NCBI GenBank assembly: GCA_963693085.1
Contig: OY856410.1
Coordinates: forward strand, 1,392,468,863-1,392,532,862
Direction: 5' to 3'
Length of the DNA stretch: 64,000 bases
Source: Alisma plantago-aquatica
Taxonomy: Eukaryota > Streptophyta > Magnoliopsida > Alismatales > Alismataceae
Under the pieces are notes generated by a model that worked only from the letters and a program-made list of their open reading frames with translations, made no database searches and had not been told where the DNA came from. The first letter of the stretch is position 1. Every line of letters begins with the position of its first letter. The position numbers and the translations under genes are program-made. Below are positions 22,442 through 33,179 of the stretch, piece by piece.

Positions 22442-25400
22442 TGTGACGCCCCGACCCCACGATTAACCACTAATCACGAGATTAGAGCGTGACACGAAGA
22501 TTACTCTTAATACAAAATCACCCTTAAGTTTTTCTTTTCTTGAACACTTAATTTAACTTGAATGAAACCATAAAACTCGACTAGCATCGAATTAAAACAA
22601 AACTACAGAAAACAACTTTTCATTAACCTACTAAGACTAAAAGTAGGTTTACTTGACATATTACATTTCTCATTCAATCCATAAAACACAGCGGATAATT
22701 GAAAACTAAATACATTTTTTTACCACATTCTCTCTCTAACCCGCCACATGCCCAAGGACCGAGGGGAAAGGACTAAGAGACCTCTAACTAACTATTAACT
22801 ACCTTCTATGTACTTTGATGATACGATTCTTCAGCCTCCTCGTGCTGACGTTGACCTGAAAAATGTTTCAGTAGGTTGGTGAGCTACTGTCTTAGTGAGT
22901 AGAATTTCACCTAACCATCACTAAACAACTCATAAGTTTTATTATTCAGATTAATATACAAGAAATACTACACTGAGCAGGTCTAAGCAGTTTAATTTAA
23001 ATAACAGGAAATAGCAATGTTTCATCAAGTAACAATTACTGCAAAGCTATTGAAACAATTAAATAACAGGGAATATCAATATTCTATTTAAAGAACCATT
23101 AATGCAAATATGAACTCAAAATCCTTTCTAATTCTTTAACTAATTAGAAACTCTGTGAACCTATATAAACATATTTTATCTTATGCCCTAATCATATGTA
23201 GTGTACTCTACATATGAAGACTCGTAGAGAACTACGATCCCACCGTACAAGACTTAGTGACACACCCGGGAAATGCTAAGTCTGACTTTCCGCCCTGGTC
23301 TGCTATAGGACCCGCAGGCTCTCTGGCCTCGCGGCACTCGCAAATGGGCGCACGCTGGACTCCTCCTCTAACCCTAGTACACAAGCGGAGGGTCTCTAAG
23401 TCTCCGACTGCCTGGGCGTATTCCCAGGGCTGAGACGGGACGTCTCCGACCACCTCTCGAGTCTCCGACTGCTTGGGCGTATCCCCAGGGCTGAGCCGGG
23501 ACCCTAACTCTCAGCCCTTGTGTCACTGAGACATTCGGTAAGTGTTGGACACGAGTCTCCGACTGCCTGGGCGTATCCCCAGGGCTGAGCCGTTTCACCC
23601 CTAAGGTGCAGACCTCACAAAGGGGTTCTACGGTGTCAGGGCACCTAAGTCTATTATTTAAATATTATAAAAAGACTTTAATCTGAATTACATAACTCAG
23701 GTTCTTGTTCTGAATCTCTATTTTCTCTATGATCCCACATTTACTGATTTCAGATCAAATCACAATACACTGTCATTCTAAAACTGATAGAGCAATATAT
23801 TTCAAATCATTGTAAATTCTGAGAAATTCTCATACCATGCATTCAGACAAATTAGAAATGCATAAATAACCCAACTTATTTCAATTTGGCACATACATAG
23901 TGAATTTACGCAATTGAACATCTTATTGCACAAATTAAAGAAATTTACTTCACATATGAGAGTCATACTCAACATTTGTCAATTCTCTAAAATTCTCGAA
24001 AAACATGCACATTAACCCTAATCCTGGTTTGTGCATCACTTAACTCAATTAAGAGTTAATTACATATCACAACACAATTTAATAACAATACTTGAGAATT
24101 TCTGGTAATATTTCAGAGAAATGTGCCATTTCATGTAAATATCAATTTACACATATTAACGTCAAAAGATATATGCAATTAGGGTTTTATTGCATATTTT
24201 TAATTATTCATATCAACTTTGAAATCGTACATCTGATAATTTATCAGAAATCTTTATTGTCTGGGTTCATACCCAAACCATACCATTTTCAGACAGGAAT
24301 TTCTAATTTTAACATTCAAATGAGCAATTTAGGTTCCAATGAACCATATAAATCTACTGATTCAATCCATAGTGTTCAAATGCTAAATTTAATCATATAA
24401 CAGCGTCTAGAAGCAGTTTATGAAATAAAAAGTCGAGCGACGCCAAACGCTGCCCAACGCCTGATAACGGCGTAATTCGCGCACATAACTGAAAATATTC
24501 AAACGTCTGAGTTTATTAATGATAAATGAATGAAACCCTACTCACAGTGATTTGGGATGTCCGGATTCGTCCGGAAATGTGTCCAGGGCCTGTTTCAGGA
24601 CGGATTTCAGTTCTCTTCTACCTTGGATTTTACACTATTCACCGTTCTGTTCTACAGCGATTTGGTTGTCTTCTATAGAAGCTTGAAGCTGATTGAAAAG
24701 CAACGCTCGATTGGAAACCAAATGGCAGCTAGGGCTGCGGATTCCTGCTAACACCTCGGAATCAAGCTCAATCGCACCATTTCCTGGTATTAGCCGCCCC
24801 AAACGTGCTCCTTTGCACAGAACAATCCAACGTCAATCCAGGTTGGCAGATAGGCTAAGTTCTTAGCTAGAAACTAACTACCTTGCTTGGTTTCTTTGAT
24901 TCGGAATCAACCGTAGGTGTTGTGCTGGAAACGCACACAAACCACCCCTCCCTAATTGGCCGTGCACAACAGCCGTATTGTGCTTGCAGCAGGTGTAGGT
25001 GGTTTTGACGGTTGGCTAACTAGGCAAAGTGGAGTGAAGGAAGGAAGAAGAAGAAAGGAGACAAGGAAGAAAGGAGACAAGGAGAAGGGAAGAAGGGAAA
25101 CGAGCTGCTGGAAGATGGAGCTCCTAGGCTCCAGAGAGTCGCGGCTATCCTGTGCGCCGCTCAACTCTTCAAGCGGTCGTCTACTGAGAAAGATAAGGAA
25201 GGAACAGGAAAAGGGAAGAAATAGAAAGCCAAAAATTGAGAAATTTACACTATAGGTCCAAGAAAATTAGAAATGCTATAACGTTTTTCTCGATAGTCCG
25301 ATTGGAACGATTTTTCTTGCAACATTTCAAGCACGAGGTCCTCTACACCCTCAAAGCATAACATCATGCTAATCAGACCATTTCACTGGTTCAAAGATCT

Positions 25401-25590
25401 AATTGCATCTGTGATTATTTAACTCAACTTAATCATCTTAATTATGCACTAATTAATCTTATGTGCTTGATTCAACTAAATTAAGTTATTAACGCACTAA
25501 CCACCTCATAAGCATATAATTTAGCTTAAATAACTTTAATTAGGCTCAAATCATAATGCTTACCAATAAGTTTTGAAACGGGTCATAACA
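22442..25590 (-). repeat. 5' LTR of element C
   Basis: Partner of 14306-17494, with the same ends. Two deletions relative to the other LTR: one in the GC-rich repeats near 23445 and one at the small hairpin near 24466. The end CATAACA at 25584-25590 is followed by the target duplication. Confidence 0.92.
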
Positions 25591-25966
25591 GTCTTGGTCG
25601 AGAAGTTGTTCGACCGAGAAAGTCCATGTTTTAGCGTGTCTAGACTTTTACTAAATGTATGTATTAAAGTGCTATTGTGATGCTATCATAGGGGATGACA
25701 TATCAAACTATTGTGAGTGGGTAGGGAAGTTCTAAACGCTTGATTTACATGATATCTAGGTACTTGTACTTTATATATTTGTACAAGTTATTACATTTGA
25801 TTACAATCATGAAAATAAAGCAATTGAAACATATAGATGTTCTAAAGCTTTATCATCCACCACCTTGATCTCTAGTTCCTGAAATACTCAAGTAGCATGT
25901 TAGATCCATGAAATGTTTGTCATCATCAAAACAAAGGGATTTGAATAATGTCCAATTAAGCCAACA
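25591..25966 (-). repeat. 5' LTR of element B, right part
   Basis: Continues the LTR broken at 14305; it corresponds to 5801-6178 in the other copy. Starts with the shared motif pair GGTCGAGAAGTTGTTCGACC and ends CCAACA at 25966, followed by AAAGT. Confidence 0.9.
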
Positions 25967-25971
25967 AAAGT

Positions 25972-26530
25972 GATGGATATCCAATCTTCATGAACGGTGC
26001 AACTGATATGAAGGTTCAATCGGAAAAACTAAGTCATTGGATGACTTGATATATTGTAATATTATGTATCTCATTCTTATGATGTAAACAATAATTTGCA
26101 ATAATTAAGTTGAAATTATTTTCTTTATGGATTTCATAGCCATTGGTGGTGGTTTATATAATTACAATATATGCATGATGAAATTTCAACTATGTGAGTG
26201 TGGAGTGGGGATACTCCTATTGAGATTTGGACAGATCTCTAGAGTACTCATGAATTTTTCCAGTAGGTGCATGGTCTTAACACGCCAATCTATACGAATA
26301 GTAATTGATTTTATGAATTGTCATGTGAGTAATGAACCTCTGATCAGATAAAAGAGAAATTAGTTCAAGAATATAGTTCTACTAAATTTTTTATAGATCT
26401 TGTACATCTACTCTAAATTTTAGTTCAAAGAACTTAGGTCTACTAAAGTTTATGCTTGTCAATTGTTTAAGTTTTTCCCATAAGCTTTTATTTTAAGATT
26501 CAATGTTTTGTTTTTTAAATAGTGGAGGAT
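25972..26530 (+). other. Post-pol untranslated region of copia D1
   Basis: Continues directly from 4690-4738 once B is removed. The first 240 bp resemble 30591-30825 after the second copia body, and I recognise it as the untranslated stretch that some plant copia elements carry between pol and the 3' LTR. It ends in a purine-rich AGTGGAGGAT. No ORF. Confidence 0.6.
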
Positions 26531-27243
26531 TGTTGTGTTTTTGTTGTACTTCAAAAATAAAGGTAATTCTTTTGTCCCATATTGGGAGACTCTGATACTT
26601 CCCTCCTCCTTATATATGGGTATTTTTCTGTAGGATAATTGAGGAACACCAATGGATATGGGTTTCGCACGCGCATGGTGTGACAGCCCAACTAGATTTG
26701 AGTCAGGACGATCCGGAAATCCTTTAACTGGACGTGTCGGCGCATGTCGCATCCCACGCGCAGGGGGTGTGCAAATCCAGCCTCGATCTTCCTTGTGTGG
26801 GCATGGCCCCGGGTTGGTTTTGCTCCTTGGTTCACCTCCCCTGCGCGCATGTTTGTATGGATGGTTTCAAACCACAACACACACCCGCACGCATTTGTTA
26901 ACCAGGATTTTATTTTGTTATTTAACACCATCCTCACTATCATCCTAAACAGTAGCAAAATGCTCAAGTTTTCCTTTTTTCTCTGCCTCTTTCTTTCTCA
27001 CCGAATAATGATTAGTTCCATTGTCTCGCTGGTGTGTGATTGCGTGTAAACGCTTCACATCGGCAACCGTTGTTGGATCTTGGAATAGTATCCATCGTAG
27101 TTGTATATTGCACTAACACTCACCGTCAAGAACCATAGAAATACTCTTATAGACACTACATCTTGCACGCCTCAACGTTTTCTGTCTAGTATAATTTTTC
27201 ATAGTTTTACTACTTCGTAGTTTGTACTCCTTCTCGAACAACA
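26531..27243 (+). repeat. Probable LTR of copia D1 (about 713 bp)
   Basis: Starts TGTTGTG after a purine tract and ends GAACAACA, giving short inverted ends. It holds TTGTCCCATATTGGGAGA and a TATA-like CCTTATATATGGG (about 26607-26619), a familiar layout for plant copia LTRs. No second copy is in the window, so the ends are inferred. The open frames within it are not convincing genes. Confidence 0.5.
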
Positions 27244-27874
27244 ATCTTAAGAGCATGTTTGGTAGGATGTTTTTTATTTTCATGACGTTCTAATGTAATC
27301 TTTAGACTTTTTGATTTATTTGGTAAGGTGTAATGAGGTGTAGTTAGTGGATCTTGAACTTCATCCGACTACATAGTTGGGCAGCATTTCCTGGAGTTTG
27401 TTAATCTTTAGACTTTTTAATTTATTTGGTAAGGTGTAATGAGGTGTAGTTAGTGGATGTTGAACTTCATCCGACTACATAGTTGGGCAGCATTTCCTGG
27501 AGTTTGTATCGCTCAAGTTTACTGTGCGGTTGGGTGTAGAAAGTTATAGACAACTAATTATTTACGTGAATGCAACCGTCTCACTGTGTGCGTCACCGTA
27601 AAAGAATAGGTTGTCTCCCGATGTCATGTGGGCATAGCTCCCACTCCTCTCCCTCTTCCTCATTTCCACCTCGCATGCTAGCACTATTGTTCACAACTTT
27701 ACAGTTTTTGTACGATGATTCCGATCGTGGGGTTACTCAGCAAATAGATTCAATGACTCCAACTTACACCGTACCAAATAACACCAGTACACTTTAGATC
27801 CACATTTTAAAACACATAATTTTCATTGCTACTACATCCTACCTAGCAGGGCCTAGGGGTATTTTGTATTCTGA
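27244..27874. other. Spacer between copia LTR and second copia body, with 106-bp tandem duplication
   Basis: TAATCTTTAGAC...GAGTTTGT is present twice in tandem (27296-27401 and 27402-27507) with about two differences. GAGCATGTTTGGTA near 27250 and GTACCAAATAACACC near 27771 are loosely complementary, which would fit a small MITE-like insertion, but no target duplication was found. No primer-binding site of the usual kind follows the LTR end. Confidence 0.45.
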
Positions 27875-28760
27875 TGAGTACTAACATGGAAAGTTTTGAA
27901 ATCCCCTCTATGACGGTGATACAGTCAAATAATAACAATCAAATTGTCACTGTTTCTACTGTTTCGCAAATACTGTAGCCAAATATTACAAAAATTGAAC
28001 AATTTAATGGACAACATTATAGGCACTCGGAAGAAAAAATTCTTAGTGGTTTGGAAGTTTCTAATCTATGATTTGTTTTATTTGAACTCAAACCTGAAAA
28101 TGATCCAGTTGATTGAGAAAAAGAAAATTTTATATGTTCACATGTTATTCTAAGTACATTATCTAACCAACTATTCGACGCATACTTTTCAATTAAAATT
28201 GCATCCAAAATTTGGAAAAGTATAAATAAAAAGTATATTTTGTAAGAGGCTTCTATTCTAAAATTTACTGTTACAAATTTCCCAATTTTCCATATGATTG
28301 AAGATAAAGAAATAACCGCTCATATTTATGATTTTCATATCTTACTAGGCGACTTGAAAAATGAAAAAAATGATTTTTATGGGTATTTCATTGTGGGGTC
28401 TTTAATTGAAAATTTATTTGGTTCTTGGAAACATTACAAAAACAACTTAAAGTACAAAAGAACCACTGTCACTAGATGATGTAATAATATACATCCAAGT
28501 TGAAGATCAAAATCTTACTAGAGAAAAATATAATTTGAATAAAAAGTTAGCATGTACTGTAAACTTTGTTAACAATAAAGTTAAAAATAATTATTCTGAT
28601 CAATCTAAAATTAACTAGAAAAATAAGAAAGGGAAAGGAAATAAAAATAAAAATAAAAATAAAGGCAACAAAGACATTAAGAAAAAGAATATTTTTTCTA
28701 TGATTGTGGCAAACTTTATCATACTACTCCTAAATGTAGGCATAGGAAAAAACAGTAGTT
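27875..28760 (+). pseudogene. Copia D2 gag
   Basis: The frame starts with ATG at 27875 (MSTNMESFEIPSM), passes through KIEQFNGQHYRH, then FDAYFSIKIASKIWKS, a clean block 28294-28479 with HIYDFHILLGDLKNE and SLIENLFGSWKHYKNNLK, and a knuckle remnant DCGKLYHTTPKC (about 28700-28735) that has lost its first Cys. These are UBN2-type copia gag motifs. It contains many stops and shifts. Confidence 0.7.
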
Positions 28761-28761
28761 C

Positions 28762-30010
28762 ATGATTCTAAAGAAACAACAACCAACCTTGTCACTGAGG
28801 ATGTATTTGTGGCATTCATCATCATGGTCATTATGGGATCATTCCAGTAGTATGATTGGATCATCGACTCTGGGGCTAGTTGGTAACAGAGATGCCTTCG
28901 TGACCTACTCAGGAGCAGGACATGATGAGCATCAGGTTGTCATGGCCAACTCCAGTGCTTCTTCTGTGACTGGAAAGGGAAATGTCATGATCAAAATTAC
29001 TTCTTGAAATTTTTTTTGGTTAAAGATATGTTGTATGTTTCAAACATTAGGGTTATGTTGATTTCTATCTCTCAACTTGTTAAGTTTGGGGTCAAGGTTT
29101 CATTTGAATCGAACAAGGTCATTCTTTCTAAGTTTGGGGACTACCTAGGTATGGGATACTGTTCAACTGGTCTCTTTCTTTTGAATGTACCAAACTCTTG
29201 TTTTAATGAAATTTCCACTTCTGCTTATATTGTTAACTCCTTTGATATGTGGCACAATAGACTTGGACATATTAATTTTAAATATGTACAACACATGAAA
29301 TCTTTAGGTTTGCTAAAAGATATACATAGTGTTGTTGATTTAAATAATAAATGTCAAGTATGTGCTGAAACTAAATCGAAAAAGAAATCATGTCCTCAAA
29401 TTTCACATAGAAATTCTGAATTATTATACGTAGTCCACATAGATCTTGGAGATTAATGACAAAATTTGTCAAGGGGTGGAAAAAGGTTTTATATAATCTT
29501 TGTAGATGATTTCTCATAATATGCAAATTTATATTTATTACATTATAAGGATGAAGCCTTTGAGATGTTTGTTGATATAAAATAGAAGTAGAAAATCAAC
29601 TTAATACAAAAATAAATCATCTTTGCTTGGATAGTGGTGGTGAATATGATTGTTCTCCTTTTCACAATTTTTGTGTAACCCAAGCTATCATACGTGAATA
29701 CACTCCTCCGTATTCGTCTCAATCAAATAGAGCTATTGAACGTAAAAATAGAACTTGAAAGGAAATAATGAATTCTATTTTAATTAATTCTGGAGCACCC
29801 AACAACTTGTGGGGGGAAGCAATTTTAATATCTTGTTTTCTTCAAAATGGTATTCCTAGTAGGAATACAATTAATACACCATATAAATTATGGAAAGGAT
29901 ATCCTCATAATTTGAAATATGTCAAAGTGTGGCGGTATTTATCTAAATTCTTAATAACTGAACCTAAGAAACAAAAATTAGGATCTAGAACTCTAGATGG
30001 TGTTTTATAG
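28762..30010 (+). pseudogene. Copia D2 protease and integrase
   Basis: Protease active site WIIDSGASW at about 28856. Then the GAG-pre-integrase block in 29004-29456: VKDMLYVSNIRVMLISISQL and MWHNRLGHINF with the His of the zinc domain, CQVCAETKSKK. The integrase core follows in broken frames: FVDDFS (about 29502), LDSGGEYDC (about 29630) and ERKNRT (about 29739-29756), giving D, D, E positions. Last comes the block 29768-30010 with APNNLWGEA and PYKLWKGYPHNLKY. Order PR-IN before RT is diagnostic of Ty1/copia. Stops are frequent, so it is inactive. Confidence 0.85.
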
Positions 30011-30127
30011 GCTATGCTCAAAATAGTGCATCATACATATTCTTGGTACTCAGAAGCAGCAACAATGTTGTAGAACCTAATAATATAGGAATCTAAAAAT
30101 GTTGAATTTTTTGAGTATATCTTTTCG

Positions 30128-30590
30128 ATGAAAATCCCTAGGGAAAAAGCGATTGATCCTTCAAATGAAATTTTAGAGAACATACCCAATACATCAAATA
30201 CTAACAATGTTTTTGAACCTGATGATGTAGAATCTAGAAGATCTACTAGAATGAGGAAGGAAAAGAATATCTGTGATGACTTCTATTCCTTCATGGTATA
30301 TAATGATCCTCTATCTTACAATGATACAATTAGTTCATCTGATTCCTCCTTATAGAAGGAAATAATTGATAGTGAGATTGAATCTATATTATCTAATCAC
30401 ACATGGGAATTAGTAGAACTTCCTTTACGTCATAATATTGTGAGACATCTTATCAATGATAGCATAATCTCGATGGATTTTTTAAAGTAAAAATTAAACT
30501 TAGTCGATCCTTTGATGAAGCCATTAAGTCAAAGACTAGTGAGGTTACACATCGAGGATGTGCCCACATCAGAAGTCAAAGTGATGGATA
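30128..30590 (+). pseudogene. Copia D2 RT start fused to RNase H end by internal deletion
   Basis: The frame 30128-30355 covers the linker before RT (VESRRSTRMRKEK). It continues with ESILSNHTWELVELP, the first residues of copia RT, and passes in frame at about 30420-30430 into LRHNIVRHLINDSIISMDF and KLNLVDPLMKPLS, which belong to the end of the RNase H domain. Almost the whole RT and RNase H is missing, with no foreign bases at the junction. It ends near the same post-pol text as D1. Confidence 0.8.
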
Positions 30591-30825
30591 CCCAACCTTT
30601 ATGAATGGTGATCTCGAGAAGGAGGTTTAATGGAAAAAATAAGGCACTGGACGACTCAATGTATCGTAATATTTTGTATCTCATTCTTATGATGTAAATA
30701 ATAATTTACAATGATTAAGTTGAATTCATTTTCTTAAAGGATTTCATACCCATTTGTTGTGGTGTATATAACTACACAATATACTTGATGAAAGTCATAC
30801 TATGTGACTGTGGATTGGGGCCACC
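30591..30825 (+). other. Post-pol untranslated region of copia D2
   Basis: Closely related to 25972-26210. Similarity stops near 30820, in the middle of that region, so the 3' end and 3' LTR of D2 are missing or replaced. Confidence 0.6.
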
Positions 30826-32099
30826 TTTGGACTCACACCGTTTCTGCCCCTACTGATCGGTTAAGGGTGCGAACTGGTCAGTTTGTAGTGCGTAGACAGT
30901 AAAATCAGCAGCTGCCATCTCCCTCGTGTCCTCTCCCCCCTTTAGGGTTTCCACCCCTCCTTCCCCTATAAAAGGAGGAGGGACTCTGCAAAGAATGGGA
31001 TCAAATTTTTTGTATTCATAATTTACTTTCAGCATTAGTCTTTTCAATTCTTACATGTATACTCCATCGTTCTTCAATAAAAGTTGGTTTTGATCTCAAG
31101 ATTTCTTCTTTGATTCTATTCTTATTTTAGAACAAGGATCTAAGAATAACATCCATTTCATTGTCACTAGATAGAGTCCTCAGACTCTTTCCTTTCTAGT
31201 TTATGGCCTCCCTTCTTTCTTCCTCAATTCTCCCTTTAATTTCCATGGCTAGCAAGCAGTTTTCTTATCTAGACGAGGGGAGTAGTCCCTTACCCATGTG
31301 TAACTTAGATCAAAGTTTTATATGATTCTATTAGATAGAAGGTGTTTAGTTTGGAAAATCTTCGATTTTAATGAAGTAATATCTCATTTTTATCATATAT
31401 TAATCTTGGTAGATGCGACCGTGGAACCCAAGATTTTAAACAAATAAACCAATCACATGGAGATTTTGATGATACCTTAGAAAAATCCCTATTAGGATGA
31501 TTGAACTAGGATCTGTGAATGCTAGGACCAATGGGTTTGCGGGGAGTTCATCTTTTTTAATTCATTTATGAATGTTTTACATGCCTTCTTTTATGTTATT
31601 TATTATATGATTCATTCAATCTTTTTTTTACATTGTCTATGGTGGTGAAACCAATAAGGCTCGATATCCTTCATTCTGATTCAATCTCATTTTCTAAATT
31701 GCTTGTTTCTAATCATTTCTTCTTACTTGTAATTTATAATTCTACTCATAGATAATCTCTTTCTTATTGTTCTAACCATAGTTCTTTTTCTATTTTCCTT
31801 GGTGTAAACTTTTCTTAACTGTTCCTAGCATAACTTTTATTCCTTACAATTTAAATTTATTGTTTTAGTGTAATCATCAACCATCAAACTCTAGAATTTA
31901 CTTTTTGCAATTTTTATTCAAAAGTGTTTTGGGTTTGGATCAAATCTTAAAAATGTTGTCTGTGGATTGACCCTTTCTATACTAGTGGATTACTTTAATT
32001 AGTCATTCACCTGTTAAAAAGGTTAAACTCTAGGATTGACCACCTAATTTTTGTTGCAAAATGACACACATCATTGGTGGGATGCTTGGATGCTGCCAA
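30826..32099. other. Unassigned region with TATA box
   Basis: A good + strand TATA box CCTATAAAAGGAGG (about 30964-30977) is followed by a leader-like AT-rich stretch with an AATAAAAG signal near 31076. This could be an LTR or a promoter left by another element. No paired copy and no ORF worth calling were found. Confidence 0.35.
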
Positions 32100-32999
32100 A
32101 GTCTGTGTGGAGATGGAAGCTTTATCATCCTTTCCTTAATCTACTATGGCTGATATTGATGGGGATCCGGTTTTTATGAACTCCAATACATTGACAAGCT
32201 ATCTTTGTGTTTAGGCTGTAAATGCTTCAACCATATGCTCATCCCATATCTGAAAGTGGAGCACATATCAGGAGAAGCGATTTTTAGTTTAGATTTGGCA
32301 AACAACCTATATGTGTTCACAGTATTTCCCAAGCTGCAACCATGAACCTTCTAGAGCAGGATCAATATATATCAAAGGTGGATGCAAATGTTGGTTTTTG
32401 TGATATATCTACATTAGCTGTAGCTGCAAAATCGTCTACTAGCCAAGAAGCTACTAATCCTTTAGCACGTCAATTGTAAAGGATATTTATTGATGTCGGG
32501 AAGCTATTGATGATGCGTTTGTTAATGGTGTGACCAGTTCCCATGTGAATAGCACTATGTCTAACTCTCAAGCTCTAGTTGTGACTGATCCTTTGGAACC
32601 ATATTTGTTTTGCTCCTTTAATGAATTTAGGTGTATTGTACCTGGAGTGGGAGTTAGAAGCTTATGTTGTTTGAAGTAAGGAAAATGTTCGATGTCCTAG
32701 TTTATCACCCTATGAATGACTGTGGTCTTCTACATGATTATCAACAGAGAAGGAAGGTCTTATATGACCTTGAAGATGAAGGTACTCCCTAGAATTTGCT
32801 TGAGTTAGAAGCTGATTTTTGGGTGCATTTTAGGATCAATGGTGATAATAGGCCAACTAAGAAGAACAAAAGGATGAAGAAAACCAAGCCATTAGAAATT
32901 TCCAGAGTTGATTTTGATAGGCTGATCGATGCCATTTGGAAAAGGCTAAGGATTTCTTCTAACATGTTTGTAACAACCCTGACCTGGGTTATGAGGTAA
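32100..32999 (+). pseudogene. Possible LINE ORF1-like remnant
   Basis: In broken frames the text shows AKVCVEMEALSSFP (about 32096-32137) and YELQYIDKLSLCLGCKC (about 32177-32226). These recall the DUF4283/zinc-knuckle part of plant LINE ORF1 or related gag proteins (ARVCVEVDL..., ...YE.LP..C..C). The following open frame 32796-32999 is short and lysine-rich and has no family I recognise. The evidence is thin. Confidence 0.3.
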
Positions 33000-33179
33000 C
33001 CCTATTTGTTTTGGATAAATAAGTTGCCTAGAACTATAATATAATCCTATAAGGTATTTTGTTATGATGTGACACACTTATGTTCCAATTTTGGTCCTGA
33101 TTGAATTCTGTTTGAGCAATGTCCCTTTGTTTTGGACCAAAGTGCAATTTGCCCAAGTTGAGGGGTTATATTGCAATAT

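Larger units (their letters stand above)
14306..25590 (-). mobile_element. Element C: complete Ty3/gypsy (Tekay/Del-like) retrotransposon
   Basis: TGTTATGACC...GGCGTCACA ends on the - strand, LTRs of 3189 and 3149 bp, primer-binding site at 22423-22434 and purine tract beside the left LTR. Flanks are GTCTC (14301-14305) and GTCTT (25591-25595), a 5-bp duplication with one later change; the unoccupied site is visible in the other LTR of B. Gene order gag, PR, RT, RNase H, IN with a C-terminal chromodomain-like tail places it in the chromoviruses. Long LTRs and MTPYEALYGRKCRSP agree with Tekay/Del. Scattered stops in gag, PR-RT, RT, RH and IN make this copy inactive. Confidence 0.92.
4739..25966 (-). 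mobile_element. Element B: complete LTR retrotransposon with SIRE-like gag and an extra ORF in place of pol
   Basis: Ends are TGAAAAACAC...GCCAACA on the + strand (TGTTGGC...TTTTTCA in element orientation). Flanks are AAAGT at 4734-4738 and AAAGT at 25967-25971, a perfect 5-bp target duplication. Order on the - strand: 5' LTR (right, split by element C), primer-binding site, gag with two zinc knuckles, a LINE insertion, an internal promoter, the 'plant transposon protein' ORF, purine tract, 3' LTR (left). No protease, RT or integrase was found in the internal region, so it would need a helper element. Removing the LINE and C gives an element of about 7.8 kb. Confidence 0.85.

Noticed and set aside
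26459..27049. Overlapping open frames of about 100 codons on both strands
   Set aside because: They lie inside the probable copia LTR and show no motif or coding pattern.
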